Notes: generated by a model not told the origin, from the sequence alone. Shown: positions 7,029 through 15,590, counted from the first letter of the stretch. The stretch: 23,752 bases of DNA from Persebacter sp051008975 (GCA_051008975.1 JBPCXA010000084.1:1-23752); one strand, 5' to 3'. Made by a program: numbers and translations.

Positions 7029-8117
7029 ATGGAGACCGGACTGCCGGAAGTGCGCGCGCAAATAGACGCGGCGGACGACGAAATGCTCGCGCTGCTGCGG
7101 CGGCGCGCGCGTCTCACCGCCGAAGCCGGAAAAATTAAGCGGGCGGCCGGCGCGAAAGTTTTCGCGCGCCCCGAACGGGAGGCCGATATTTTGCGCCGCC
7201 TCGCCCCCGGCGGCGGCGCGCTCTCCGAATCTTCGGTGCGGACGATTTTTCGCGAGATTATTTCGGCATGTTTAGCGTTGGAAAAGCCGCAGACCGTCTG
7301 TTATCTCGGACCGCCGCACACCTTCACCCACGAGGCGGCGCGCAAACATTTCGGCGGCGGCGCGCAATACGAATCGGCGGAAACCGTGCGCGCGGTTTTC
7401 GCGCGGGCGGAAAAAGGATTGTGCGATTTCGCGGTGGCGCCGTTCGAAAATTCCGGCGAAGGGACGGTCGGCGATACTTTTGAGATGCTGATGGAAACGC
7501 CGCTGGCGGTTTGCGGCGAGACGACTTTGCGGGTGCGCCACAATCTTTTGGCGGCGGAATCGCCCGCGCCGTCCGAAATTAAGACGATTTACGCGCATCC
7601 GCAGGCGTTCGCGCAGTGCCGCCGCTGGCTGGGGGAAAACGCGCCGCGCGCCGCGCTGTTTCCCGCCGAAAGCAACGCCGCCGCCGCCCGCCATGTCGCC
7701 GAAAACAAACCTTCCGGGGCCGCCGCGATCGCCTCGCAGTCGGCGGGGACGCACTACCGATTGCAAACGGTCGCCGCCGATATTGAAGATTCCGCGGACA
7801 ACAGAACACGTTTTTTGACGTTGGGAACGGAATCTCCCGCCCCGTCCGCCGCCGACAAGACGTCGTTCATTATGCACATGGCGGCGTCGGACCGCGCGGG
7901 AACTTTGTATCAACTTTTGGAGCCGCTGTCGCGGCTGGGCGTGAATATGACGAAGTTTGAGTCGCGTCCGGCGCGCGGCAAGTTCGGCGAATATTTCTTT
8001 TATGTGGACATAGACGGGCATCGGGAGGACGCGGCGGCGGCGCAAGCGTTGGACGAAATTCGCGGGCGGGCGGCGTTTTTGAAGGTGCTCGGCTCGTATC
8101 CGCGGGCGGCGGAATAG
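7029..8117 (+). CDS. pheA: Bifunctional chorismate mutase / prephenate dehydratase (P-protein)
   Basis: Converts chorismate to prephenate and then to phenylpyruvate, the committed steps to phenylalanine. The 362 residues show three domains. A helical chorismate mutase domain spans about 1-85 (VRAQIDAADDEMLALLRRRA). The prephenate dehydratase domain spans about 90-265, with ENSGEGTV at 140-147 and the catalytic-type TRF at 260-262. A C-terminal ACT domain carries the phenylalanine-binding ESRP at 311-314, implying feedback inhibition. The ATG lies 6 bases after the stop of the DUF2723 gene, and the stop overlaps the hisF GTG by one base. No strong Shine-Dalgarno is seen, so translation may be coupled. 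Confidence 0.95.
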   Translation: METGLPEVRAQIDAADDEMLALLRRRARLTAEAGKIKRAAGAKVFARPEREADILRRLAPGGGALSESSVRTIFREIISACLALEKPQTVCYLGPPHTFTHEAARKHFGGGAQYESAETVRAVFARAEKGLCDFAVAPFENSGEGTVGDTFEMLMETPLAVCGETTLRVRHNLLAAESPAPSEIKTIYAHPQAFAQCRRWLGENAPRAALFPAESNAAAARHVAENKPSGAAAIASQSAGTHYRLQTVAADIEDSADNRTRFLTLGTESPAPSAADKTSFIMHMAASDRAGTLYQLLEPLSRLGVNMTKFESRPARGKFGEYFFYVDIDGHREDAAAAQALDEIRGRAAFLKVLGSYPRAAE

Positions 8118-8893
8118 TGGGGCTGGCGCGCCGCGTCATTCCCTGTCTGGATATTGACGGCGGGCGGGTGGTGAAGGGCGTGCGTTTCGCCGATTTGCGC
8201 GACGCCGGCGATCCGGTGGAGACCGCGCGCCGCTACGATCGCGGCGGCGCGGACGAAATCGTATTTTTGGACATCACCGCGACTTCGGACGAACGCGGGA
8301 TTTTGCGGGACGCCGTCCGCCGCGTGGCGGAGGAAATTACGATTCCGCTGACCGTCGGCGGCGGCGTCCGTTCTGTGGCGGATTTTGACGCGCTTTTGCG
8401 CGCCGGGGCGGACAAGGTCGCGATTAATTCCGCCGCCGTCGCCCGTCCGGCGCTGCTTTCCGAATGCGCGCGGCAATTCGGTTCGCAGTGCGTGATGTTG
8501 GCGGCGGATGTCAAAAAAGACGGACGCGGCGGCTGGGAAGTTTTCACCCACGGCGGGCGGCGTCCGACCGGCATTGACGCGCTGTCGTGGCTGCGGCGGG
8601 CGGCGGCGGCGGGGGCGGGCGAAATTTTACTGACCAGCATGGATGCGGACGGTACTTTGGGCGGCTACGATTTGCCGCTTTTGCGGGCGGCGACGGCGGC
8701 GGTGAATGTGCCGATAATCGCCAGCGGCGGCGGCGGTACGCCCGCGCATTTGGCGGCGGCGTTTTTGGAGGGCGGCGCGGACGCGGCGTTGGCGGCGAGC
8801 ATTTTCCACGACGGTACTTTTACCGTCGCCGAAGTCAAGCGGTTTTTGGCGGCGCGGGGATTGGAAATTCGCGCGGCGGAGGAGGCGGCATGA
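8117..8893 (+). CDS. hisF: Imidazole glycerol phosphate synthase, cyclase subunit HisF
   Basis: The TIM-barrel half of the HisH-HisF complex, which makes imidazole glycerol phosphate and AICAR in histidine synthesis. At 258 residues it has the normal length. The catalytic aspartates are visible in CLDIDGGRVVKG (Asp12) and in DVKKDG (about Asp131), along with the phosphate-binding loops GGGVRS and ASGGGGT. Translation begins at a GTG that overlaps the last base of the pheA stop. The hisE start overlaps its stop by 4 bases. HisH is not in this window, so the glutaminase partner must be elsewhere. Confidence 0.95.
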   Translation: MGLARRVIPCLDIDGGRVVKGVRFADLRDAGDPVETARRYDRGGADEIVFLDITATSDERGILRDAVRRVAEEITIPLTVGGGVRSVADFDALLRAGADKVAINSAAVARPALLSECARQFGSQCVMLAADVKKDGRGGWEVFTHGGRRPTGIDALSWLRRAAAAGAGEILLTSMDADGTLGGYDLPLLRAATAAVNVPIIASGGGGTPAHLAAAFLEGGADAALAASIFHDGTFTVAEVKRFLAARGLEIRAAEEAA

Positions 8894-9219
8894 AATGCGG
8901 CATCTGCATACTCGGCGAACTGGCGGCGCTGGCGGAGGCGCGCAAGACCGCCGATCCGGCGCGTTCCTACACGGCGCGGCTGCTGCGCGGCGACGAGGAC
9001 GCGCTGCTCAAAAAACTCGCGGAGGAGGCGGGCGAGGCGGCGCTGGCGGCGAAGGGCGGGTCGCGGGAGAAACTGGCGGAAGAGATCGCCGATTTGGCGT
9101 TTCATTGCATTGTCGTGATGGCGCGTTATAATGTTTCGCTGGAAGAGGTCGCGGCGGCGTTGCGCGCGCGTCGCGGCGGTTCTGGACTCGCCGAGAAATC
9201 CGCGCGCCGGGAGGAATGA
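8890..9219 (+). CDS. hisE: Phosphoribosyl-ATP pyrophosphatase HisE
   Basis: Hydrolyses phosphoribosyl-ATP to phosphoribosyl-AMP, the second step of histidine synthesis. The 109-residue all-helical protein shows the MazG-like metal-binding pattern EEAGEAALAAK followed by EEIADLAFHCIVVM. Its ATG overlaps the hisF stop (ATGA) and is preceded by a strong GGAGGAGG ribosome-binding site at 8879-8886. In many beta- and gamma-proteobacteria hisI (cyclohydrolase) lies between hisF and hisE or is fused to hisE. Here it is absent. A TATAAT inside the gene (9127-9132) might add a promoter for tatABC, but could be chance. Confidence 0.93.
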   Translation: MKCGICILGELAALAEARKTADPARSYTARLLRGDEDALLKKLAEEAGEAALAAKGGSREKLAEEIADLAFHCIVVMARYNVSLEEVAAALRARRGGSGLAEKSARREE

Positions 9220-9220
9220 C

Positions 9221-9436
9221 ATGGGAACGTTCAGCGTTTGGCATTGGCTGATTGTATTGCTGGTTGTGGTGCTGTTGTTCGGCACGAAAAAACTGCGCGG
9301 TTTGGGCGGCGACCTGGGCGCCGCGGTGCGGGGATTCAAACAGGGGATGAAGGCGGAGGACGGCAAGGCGATTGAAGCCGCCGCCGAGGAGCGTCCCGCG
9401 CCCGACAAAACCGATTCCCGCGACCGTTCCGTCTGA
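9221..9436 (+). CDS. tatA: Twin-arginine translocase subunit TatA
   Basis: Small inner-membrane protein that oligomerises to form the conduit for folded Tat substrates. The 71-residue protein has one N-terminal membrane helix (WLIVLLVVVLLFG), then the FGTKKLRGLGGDLG hinge and amphipathic helix typical of TatA. A short charged tail follows. It begins one base after the hisE stop and has a clear Shine-Dalgarno (GGGAGG, about 9209-9214). It is the first of three consecutive tat genes, in an order seen downstream of hisE in many proteobacteria. Confidence 0.95.
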   Translation: MGTFSVWHWLIVLLVVVLLFGTKKLRGLGGDLGAAVRGFKQGMKAEDGKAIEAAAEERPAPDKTDSRDRSV

Positions 9437-9453
9437 CGGCGGCGCGGCGGTTG

Positions 9454-10095
9454 ATGTTCAACATCAGTTTCGGCGAGGTCGTTCTGGTCGCGGTCGTTGG
9501 GCTGATTGTCATCGGGCCGCGGCGGCTGCCGGAGACCGCGCGTTTTGTCGGGCATCTGGTGTCGCGGGTGCAGCGGCAGGTGGCGGGCGTCAAGGCGGAC
9601 ATCCGCCGCGAGATGGATTTGGAGGATCTGAAAAGTATTCAGCGCGAATACGAAAACACCGCGCGCGAAATCGGCGACGATTTTAAGACAAGCGCGCGCG
9701 AATTGCATAACGCCGCCGATTCCGTACGGACGTCCGTAGACGCCCCGGCGGACGCGAGCACCGGAACGCCCGCGCGTTCCGAAATTTCCGCAAAAGAACG
9801 CGGGCAGAACGCGGACGCGCGCGAAAACGTCGTTCCGCAAAAATCGCAAATTCCGCAAACGCCGTGGCCGACGAATCCGACGGGCGATTCCGCGGCGGCG
9901 GCGGAAAAGAACGCCGCGCAAATTCCGAATTCCGATTCCGAAAAAGATCGGAATGTCGCGGAAGTTTCGGACGCCGCCGCCGTCGAAAAAAATAATCGCG
10001 CGGAAGTTTCGGCGGCGGAAAATGCCGCGGAAGACGGCGCGCAAAAAACCGCGTCCGCGCATTCGTCCGCCGAAAAATCTTCCGCCGGACGATGA
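9454..10095 (+). CDS. tatB: Twin-arginine translocase subunit TatB
   Basis: Partner of TatC in recognition of twin-arginine signal peptides. The 213-residue protein starts MFNISFGEVVLV with a single membrane helix and the conserved IGPRRLPE hinge. An amphipathic, then coiled-coil-prone region follows to about residue 85. The final ~125 residues are low-complexity, rich in Ala, Glu, Asn and Ser, and probably disordered. This makes it longer than the ~170 residues of E. coli TatB. The ATG at 9454 is chosen over a TTG at 9451. Its stop overlaps the tatC start by 4 bases. Confidence 0.93.
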   Translation: MFNISFGEVVLVAVVGLIVIGPRRLPETARFVGHLVSRVQRQVAGVKADIRREMDLEDLKSIQREYENTAREIGDDFKTSARELHNAADSVRTSVDAPADASTGTPARSEISAKERGQNADARENVVPQKSQIPQTPWPTNPTGDSAAAAEKNAAQIPNSDSEKDRNVAEVSDAAAVEKNNRAEVSAAENAAEDGAQKTASAHSSAEKSSAGR

Positions 10096-10898
10096 GCGGC
10101 GACTGGGCGAAGGACGGACTGCTCGGTCATCTGGCGGAGTTGCGCGACTGTCTCCTGCGATGCGTCGCGGTGCTGTGCGTTTTGATTTTCGCGCTGCTGA
10201 TTCCGTTTGACGGCGCGCCGTTCGCCGGCGTTTTGTTTGAGCGGCTGGCGCTGCCGCTGTCGCGGACGCTGGCGGAGACGGCTTCGCCGGCGGGCGGCGG
10301 GCTGATTTCCACCGGCGTATTGGATCCGTTTTTGGTGCAGATTACGACCGCCGCGCTTTCGGCGTTTTTAATTTCGCTGCCGTATTTGTTGTTCGAGGCG
10401 TGGCGCTTCGTCGCGCCCGGATTGTATCGGCACGAAAAAAAACTCGTGCTGCCGCTGGTGGTCAGCAGCACGCTGTTGTTTTATCTGGGGATGCTGTTCG
10501 CCTATTTTCTGGTGTTTCGCACGGTGTTTCATTTTATCGCGGCGGTCGCGCCGGAGGAAATCGCGTGGACGCCGGACATTCTTAAGTTTTTCGGATTCGC
10601 GGTGACGATGTTTCTCGCCTTCGGAGTCGCGTTCGAAACGCCGGTGGCGGTGTATCTTCTGGTGCGCTCCGGAATCGTGGAGGCGGACACTTTGCGCCGC
10701 GGGCGGCGGTATGTGATTGTCGGCGCGTTCGTGGTCGCCGCGATTTTTACGCCGCCCGACGTGATTTCGCAATTGCTGCTGGCGATTCCGTGCTGGCTGC
10801 TGTTCGAACTCGGATTGTTTCTCGCGCCCCGCGGGGCGAAAAAGGACGCGAAAAAAACGGCGGACGCCGCCGCGGCGGAACGGAACGAACCGGAATGA
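10092..10898 (+). CDS. tatC: Twin-arginine translocase subunit TatC
   Basis: Six-helix membrane receptor of the Tat pathway, which binds the twin-arginine motif. The 268-residue protein has the N-terminal HLAELRDCLLR signature near residue 13. It also has the PYLLFEAWRFVAPGLY block before the third helix and a conserved acidic periplasmic/helix region later (GVAFETPVAVYLL). The C-terminus is a short charged, Ala-rich tail. Its ATG overlaps the tatB stop (ATGA). It is the last gene of the operon that began at 4995. An 85-base gap separates it from the next gene, which has its own Shine-Dalgarno and so may be a separate unit. Confidence 0.95.
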   Translation: MSGDWAKDGLLGHLAELRDCLLRCVAVLCVLIFALLIPFDGAPFAGVLFERLALPLSRTLAETASPAGGGLISTGVLDPFLVQITTAALSAFLISLPYLLFEAWRFVAPGLYRHEKKLVLPLVVSSTLLFYLGMLFAYFLVFRTVFHFIAAVAPEEIAWTPDILKFFGFAVTMFLAFGVAFETPVAVYLLVRSGIVEADTLRRGRRYVIVGAFVVAAIFTPPDVISQLLLAIPCWLLFELGLFLAPRGAKKDAKKTADAAAAERNEPE

Positions 10899-10983
10899 AC
10901 GAATCGAAACAAAACGCGGCGTTTTATGCCAAAATACGCCCGGGTTCCTTTTTGTATTTAATAAACTTCCGCCGGAGAAGCGC

Positions 10984-12246
10984 ATGTCCGCATCCAGTCG
11001 TCCGAAAATTTTAATCGTCGACGACGAGGTCGGAATCCGCGAACTGCTGTCCGAAATTTTAATCGACGAGGGATACGCGGTGGTCGCCGCCGAAAACGCG
11101 GACGCCGCGTGGGATCTCCGCGTCCGCGAAAAACTCTCGCTGATTTTGCTGGACATCTGGATGCCCGGCAAGGACGGGCTGACGCTGCTGAAACAATGGC
11201 GGGACGCCGGACTGCTCGGCGTGCCGATCGTCGTCATGTCCGGCCACGCGACGATCGACACCGCCGTGGAGGCGATGAAACTCGGCGCGCTGGAAGTGCT
11301 GGAAAAACCGATCGCCGCCAACCGTCTTTTGGTGACGGTGCAAAAATCGGTGCGCGACGGCGAAATGGAACAGGGCAGCCCGGAAATTCAGCGCACGAAT
11401 TTCGGGCGCACCGAAGTGATGCGGCGGTTTAAGACGCAACTATTAAAGGCGTCCGTCGGCACGCAGCCGGTGCTGATGGTCGGTCCGCCGAACGCCGGCG
11501 CGACGTTTTACGCGCAAATGTTCGCGCCGCCGCGCGGCGAAATCGTGTTTATCGACCGCAGTCTGCAGCTGCAGGGAGAACTGGGGCCGATTTTGCGCCG
11601 CGCCGCCGGCGGATTGATCGTCGTTAATTTAATTGACATGCTGAACCCCGCGCAGCAAAGCGGGCTGCTGGCGTTGACGCGGGAGGCGGCGCGCGTGGAC
11701 GCCCGCGTCGTCGCCGCTTCGCTGGAAAGTCCGGAGACGCTGGCGGGCGACCGCGGATTTAACCGGACGCTGCTGCAGGCGTTCCGCCATGTCGTCCGGC
11801 AGCCGCCGCTGGCGGACTATATTGAAGACATTCCGTACACCGTGGACATCGTCGCCCGCCGCCTGACGCAAAACACCGGCATGTCCGCCCGCCGTCTTTC
11901 GCCGCCGGCGGTGGATCTTCTGGCGCGCCGCGAATACGAAAACGATTTTTTGGAACTGCAGTCGCTGGTGCGGTGCGCCCTGATGTACGCCGTCTCCGAC
12001 CAGGTGGACGCCGAAAACGTGCGGACGGCGATAGACCAGTTCTCGCTCGGCGCGTCTTCCCTCACCCGTCTCGTCGGCGGCGACATATTTTCCATGAGCC
12101 TGCGCGACGCCCGTCTGGCGTTCGAGAAGGAATATTTCCGCCGCCTGATGGAATTCACCGAAAACAACGTTCAACAGGCGATACAAATTTCCGGGCTGGA
12201 ACGCACCTATTTGTATCGCAAACTGAAACAATACAAGCCGGACTGA
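10984..12246 (+). CDS. NtrX-like response regulator with degenerate AAA+ domain
   Basis: The 420-residue protein has three parts. A receiver domain spans about 1-125, with acidic pocket DDE at 13-15, phospho-acceptor Asp57 in LLDIWMP and Lys108 in LEKP. The middle region (about 140-310) is shaped like a sigma-54 AAA+ domain. A Fis-type helix-turn-helix lies at the end (NVQQAIQISGLERTYLYRKL). The middle domain has lost its machinery: the Walker A position reads VGPPNAGATFY with no GK[ST], the Walker B position reads GGLIVVNLID without Asp-Glu, and no GAFTGA loop is seen. It probably binds DNA in a phosphorylation-dependent way without activating sigma-54. No histidine kinase is in the window. 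A GGAG Shine-Dalgarno precedes the ATG, and an AT-rich stretch around 10950-10965 may hold its promoter. mfd overlaps its stop. Confidence 0.88.
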   Translation: MSASSRPKILIVDDEVGIRELLSEILIDEGYAVVAAENADAAWDLRVREKLSLILLDIWMPGKDGLTLLKQWRDAGLLGVPIVVMSGHATIDTAVEAMKLGALEVLEKPIAANRLLVTVQKSVRDGEMEQGSPEIQRTNFGRTEVMRRFKTQLLKASVGTQPVLMVGPPNAGATFYAQMFAPPRGEIVFIDRSLQLQGELGPILRRAAGGLIVVNLIDMLNPAQQSGLLALTREAARVDARVVAASLESPETLAGDRGFNRTLLQAFRHVVRQPPLADYIEDIPYTVDIVARRLTQNTGMSARRLSPPAVDLLARREYENDFLELQSLVRCALMYAVSDQVDAENVRTAIDQFSLGASSLTRLVGGDIFSMSLRDARLAFEKEYFRRLMEFTENNVQQAIQISGLERTYLYRKLKQYKPD

Positions 12247-15200
12247 CGGGGCGCGCCGGTTTTCCGCCGCCGCCCGCGCCGGGAACAATCGCGCGCATTC
12301 CGGCGCCCGCCGGGGCGGGCGAATCGTTGGCGGTCGCGGAGTGGCATCAATCGCATCGGCGGCCGGTGCTGTGGCTCGTCCGCGACGCGCTTTCGGCGGC
12401 GCACGCGGCGGAGGAAATCGCCTTTTTCGCGCCCGACATCGCGTCCCGATTGCTGCCGGATTGGGAGATTCCGCCGTTCGCGCCGGCGTCGCCGCCGCCC
12501 GATTCGCAGACCGGGCGGATGGCGGCGTTGTCCGCGATGCGTCGCGGCGTTACCGTCGCCCCGGTGTCCGCGGCGTTGCTGCCGTATCCGCCGCGCGGAT
12601 TCGTCGCCGCGCGGGCGATGAAACCGGGCGATAAAATTGATCCCGCCGCGTTGATCGCCGGGCTGGCGGAGTGCGGCTATGCGCGCGTCGACCGGGTTTT
12701 GGCGGCGGGCGAATTCGCGGTGAACGGCGGGCAGATGGATATTTTTCCGCCTACCGCGGCGGAACCGTCGCGGTTGGTTTTGGAGGACGACGAAATTGAA
12801 CAAATCCGGACTTTTACGCCGGGCACGCAAATGTCGTCCGGGCGCGCCGAAGAGTTGCGTTTGTTTCCGGCCGGGGAGTGTGATTTGTCGGCGGCGGGAA
12901 TCGCCCGTTTTCGCCGCGCCTTTACCGCGCGTTTCGGCGACATTGAAGATCCGCTTTTGCGGGCGGTTCGCCGCGGTACGCCGGCGCCGGGGATGGAGTG
13001 GTTGCTGCCGCTGTTTTTTGACCGCATCGCGCGTTTGGCGGATTATCTCGCGGCGGATACGCTGCTCGTTTTCGGGCGCGGCGTCCGCGAATCGCTCTCG
13101 CGTTTTACGGCGCAGGCGGCGCGGCGGCGCGAACACGCGGAAGTGTACGAACATCGCGCGGTACTTCCGGCGGCGGAGGTTTTTTTGCCGCCGCAAGAAT
13201 TATTCGAAACATTGTCGGCGTTCGCGGCGGTGGAAATGGAGGGCGAAACCGCCGCGCCGCCGCCGACGGCGATCGGTCCCCGCCGCGCCGATTCGCATGC
13301 GGCGTTGAAGGATTTTTTGCGCGCGGCGGCGGGGCGCGTCATTCTCGCCGCGGACAGCGCGGGGCGGCGCGATTCGCTTTGCGCCGCATTGTCCGGGGAG
13401 GGATTGCAACTGCATACCGCCGCGGATTTTTCCGAATGCGGCGGCGGTATTTCCCTGGTCGTCGCGCCGTTGCGCGGCGGGTTTTCTTTTCCGCAAATTA
13501 CCGTGCTGACCGAGGCGGAAATTTTTGACGTGCGGCTACCGCCGCGCCGCCGCCGATTAAACGCCGCCGCGCCCGCCGCCGAAGAACTCGTCGCCGGAGA
13601 CGCGGTCATTCACCGCGATTACGGAGTCGGGCGATACGCCGGAATTGCCGAAAAAACGTCGGGCGGCGCGACCGGCGAGTTTTTGCAAATTGAATATGCG
13701 GACGGACAGCGGTTGTGGCTGCCGGCGGCGCATTTGCATTTATTGTCGCCCTATCACGGCGAGCCGGCGGAATTGTCGCGGCTGGGCGGAAAACAATGGA
13801 AGCGCGTCCGCGCCCGCGCCGAAAAAAACGCCCGCGACACGGCGGCGCGGCTGCTGGCGATGCAGGCGCGGCGCGAAGCGGGCGGCGCAATACGCGGCGC
13901 GCCGGACGACGCCGTTTTGGCGCGTTTCGCGGACGGGTTTCCGTTTGAAGAAACGCCCGACCAGGCGTCCGTCTGCCGCGACGTGTTGCGCGACATGCGG
14001 TCGCCGAAACCGATGGACCGCGTCGTCGTCGCCGACGTGGGTTTCGGCAAGACCGAGGTGGCGATGCGCGCGGCGTGCGCCGCCGTGCTGTCCGGCGCGC
14101 AAACCGCGATATTGGCGCCGACGACATTGCTCGCCGAGCAGCACGCGCGTACTTTCGCCGACCGCTTCACCGGATTTCCGGCGCGCATCGTATCCCTTAC
14201 GCGTTTGTCCGGCGCGCGCGAAAAAAAGAACGCGCTGGCGGAAATCGCCGACGGCCGCGCCGACATCGTCATCGGCGCGCACGCGTTGCTGGCGAAGGCG
14301 GTACAATTTAAGCGGCTGCGGCTGGCGGTGATTGACGAGGAACACCGTTTCGGAGTACGGCAGAAGGAACATTTTAAGATGCTGCGCGCCGACATGGACG
14401 TGCTTTCCCTTTCCGCGACTCCGATTCCGCGCACGATGGCGATGGCGATGGAGGGGGTGCGCGATATTTCGGTGATTGCCACGCCGCCGCCGTCGCGTCT
14501 GGCGGTGCGCGCCGAGGTCGCCTCGTTTTCGCGGGAGTTGGTTGTGGACGCGTGCGAGCGGGAACTTTTGCGCGGCGGGCAGATATATTTCGTGCATAAC
14601 GAAATTCGCGGTCTGCCGGAAATGGAGGCGCGGCTGCGGGAATGGCTGCCGGCGATGAAGATTGTCGTCGCCCACGGCGGAATGCGCGCCGCGGAAATGG
14701 AGCGGACGATGCGGCGTTTTGTACGCGGCGAGGCGGACATGCTGCTGGCGACGACAATCGTGGAGAGCGGTCTGGACATCGCCAACGCCAACACGATTAT
14801 TATCAACCGCGCCGACCGGATGGGAATATCGCGCCTGCATCAATTGCGGGGGCGGGTGGGGCGCGCGGGCGCGCAGGCGCACGCCTTTTTTTTAATTCCG
14901 CCGGAGGGCGCGGCGACCGCAAAAGGAGAGGCGCGTCTGGACGCGGTGTCGAATCGCGGCGCGCTGGGCGACGGATTGTTTCTCGCATTGCGCGACTTGG
15001 AAACGCGCGGGGCGGGGGAGATTTTCGGCGAGCGGCAGAGCGGCGATCTGGCGGCGGTCGGCTACGCGTTGTATCAAAAAATGGTGAACGCCGCGGTCCG
15101 GCAATTGTCGGGGGGGGGGGACGAAATGGAGACGGCGGTGGAACTGCCGAAGCCGGCGCTTTTGCCGTCCGACTACGCGCCTTCGGCGGGCGAGCGTCTG

Positions 15201-15590
15201 CGCTATTATCGCCGCCTTTCCGCCGCCGAAAACAACGCCGAAATTAACGCGGTGCGTCTGGAATGGGAGGATCGTTTCGGAAAAATCCCGCCGCCGGCGA
15301 ATCGTCTTCTCGCGTGCCACAAACTGCGTTTGCTGGCCGGCGGGGCGCAAATAACGAAACTGCGCGCGCGAAACGGTACGGCGACGGCGGAATTCGCCGC
15401 TGAACCGAAGTGCCGCGAAATTTTAATGCAAAAGATCGCCGCCAAACAATGCCGTCCGGGCGCGGACGGCAGTACAATTTATATTGACAATTTGGACGAC
15501 GACCCGGCGGTGTGCGCGGAACAATTGGAATCGTTTTTGCGCGATTTAATTCCCGCCGAAACGCGGAACGCGCGGGCGGGTCCGGTATAA
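12243..15590 (+). CDS. mfd: Transcription-repair coupling factor Mfd
   Basis: DNA translocase that removes stalled RNA polymerase and recruits UvrA. An N-terminal UvrB-like module covers about the first 330 residues. The RNA polymerase-interacting domain follows around residue 450 (VIHRDYGVGRYAGI). The helicase domains have Walker A ADVGFGKTEVA (Lys about 603), the DEEH box (Asp about 698), SATPIPRTMAMAMEGVRD, and the translocation motif region ending HQLRGRVGRAGAQAHA. The C-terminal domain 7 follows. The start is uncertain: no ATG or GTG is available near the expected N-terminus. I place it at the CTG overlapping the regulator's stop (CTGA; 1115 residues). The alternative TTG at 12327 (1087 residues) would cut into the conserved LAVAEW segment. 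E. coli Mfd has 1148 residues. An 11-G run at 15110-15120 codes for Gly957-959. Confidence 0.93.
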   Translation: MTGRAGFPPPPAPGTIARIPAPAGAGESLAVAEWHQSHRRPVLWLVRDALSAAHAAEEIAFFAPDIASRLLPDWEIPPFAPASPPPDSQTGRMAALSAMRRGVTVAPVSAALLPYPPRGFVAARAMKPGDKIDPAALIAGLAECGYARVDRVLAAGEFAVNGGQMDIFPPTAAEPSRLVLEDDEIEQIRTFTPGTQMSSGRAEELRLFPAGECDLSAAGIARFRRAFTARFGDIEDPLLRAVRRGTPAPGMEWLLPLFFDRIARLADYLAADTLLVFGRGVRESLSRFTAQAARRREHAEVYEHRAVLPAAEVFLPPQELFETLSAFAAVEMEGETAAPPPTAIGPRRADSHAALKDFLRAAAGRVILAADSAGRRDSLCAALSGEGLQLHTAADFSECGGGISLVVAPLRGGFSFPQITVLTEAEIFDVRLPPRRRRLNAAAPAAEELVAGDAVIHRDYGVGRYAGIAEKTSGGATGEFLQIEYADGQRLWLPAAHLHLLSPYHGEPAELSRLGGKQWKRVRARAEKNARDTAARLLAMQARREAGGAIRGAPDDAVLARFADGFPFEETPDQASVCRDVLRDMRSPKPMDRVVVADVGFGKTEVAMRAACAAVLSGAQTAILAPTTLLAEQHARTFADRFTGFPARIVSLTRLSGAREKKNALAEIADGRADIVIGAHALLAKAVQFKRLRLAVIDEEHRFGVRQKEHFKMLRADMDVLSLSATPIPRTMAMAMEGVRDISVIATPPPSRLAVRAEVASFSRELVVDACERELLRGGQIYFVHNEIRGLPEMEARLREWLPAMKIVVAHGGMRAAEMERTMRRFVRGEADMLLATTIVESGLDIANANTIIINRADRMGISRLHQLRGRVGRAGAQAHAFFLIPPEGAATAKGEARLDAVSNRGALGDGLFLALRDLETRGAGEIFGERQSGDLAAVGYALYQKMVNAAVRQLSGGGDEMETAVELPKPALLPSDYAPSAGERLRYYRRLSAAENNAEINAVRLEWEDRFGKIPPPANRLLACHKLRLLAGGAQITKLRARNGTATAEFAAEPKCREILMQKIAAKQCRPGADGSTIYIDNLDDDPAVCAEQLESFLRDLIPAETRNARAGPV
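15110..15120 (+). repeat. G11 homopolymer inside mfd
   Basis: Eleven consecutive G residues, encoding Gly-Gly-Gly plus the first base of the next Asp codon. It lies between the helicase core and the C-terminal domain of Mfd. The reading frame is intact at this length. Such runs are prone to slippage in replication and in sequencing. Confidence 0.9.

Noticed and set aside
8590..8625. GCG/GGC-rich microsatellite-like run in hisF
   Set aside because: It encodes an Ala/Gly-rich segment (RRAAAAGAGE) at the expected place in HisF; similar codon runs occur throughout this genome.
9127..9132. TATAAT inside hisE as a promoter for tatABC
   Set aside because: It lies in conserved coding sequence (ARYNVS), has no -35 or extended -10, and is 88 bases from tatA, which has a Shine-Dalgarno and is coupled to hisE.
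8665..10062. A long minus-strand open frame opposite hisF, hisE, tatA and tatB
   Set aside because: Low-complexity, Arg-rich translation with no family signal; a shadow of the real plus-strand genes.
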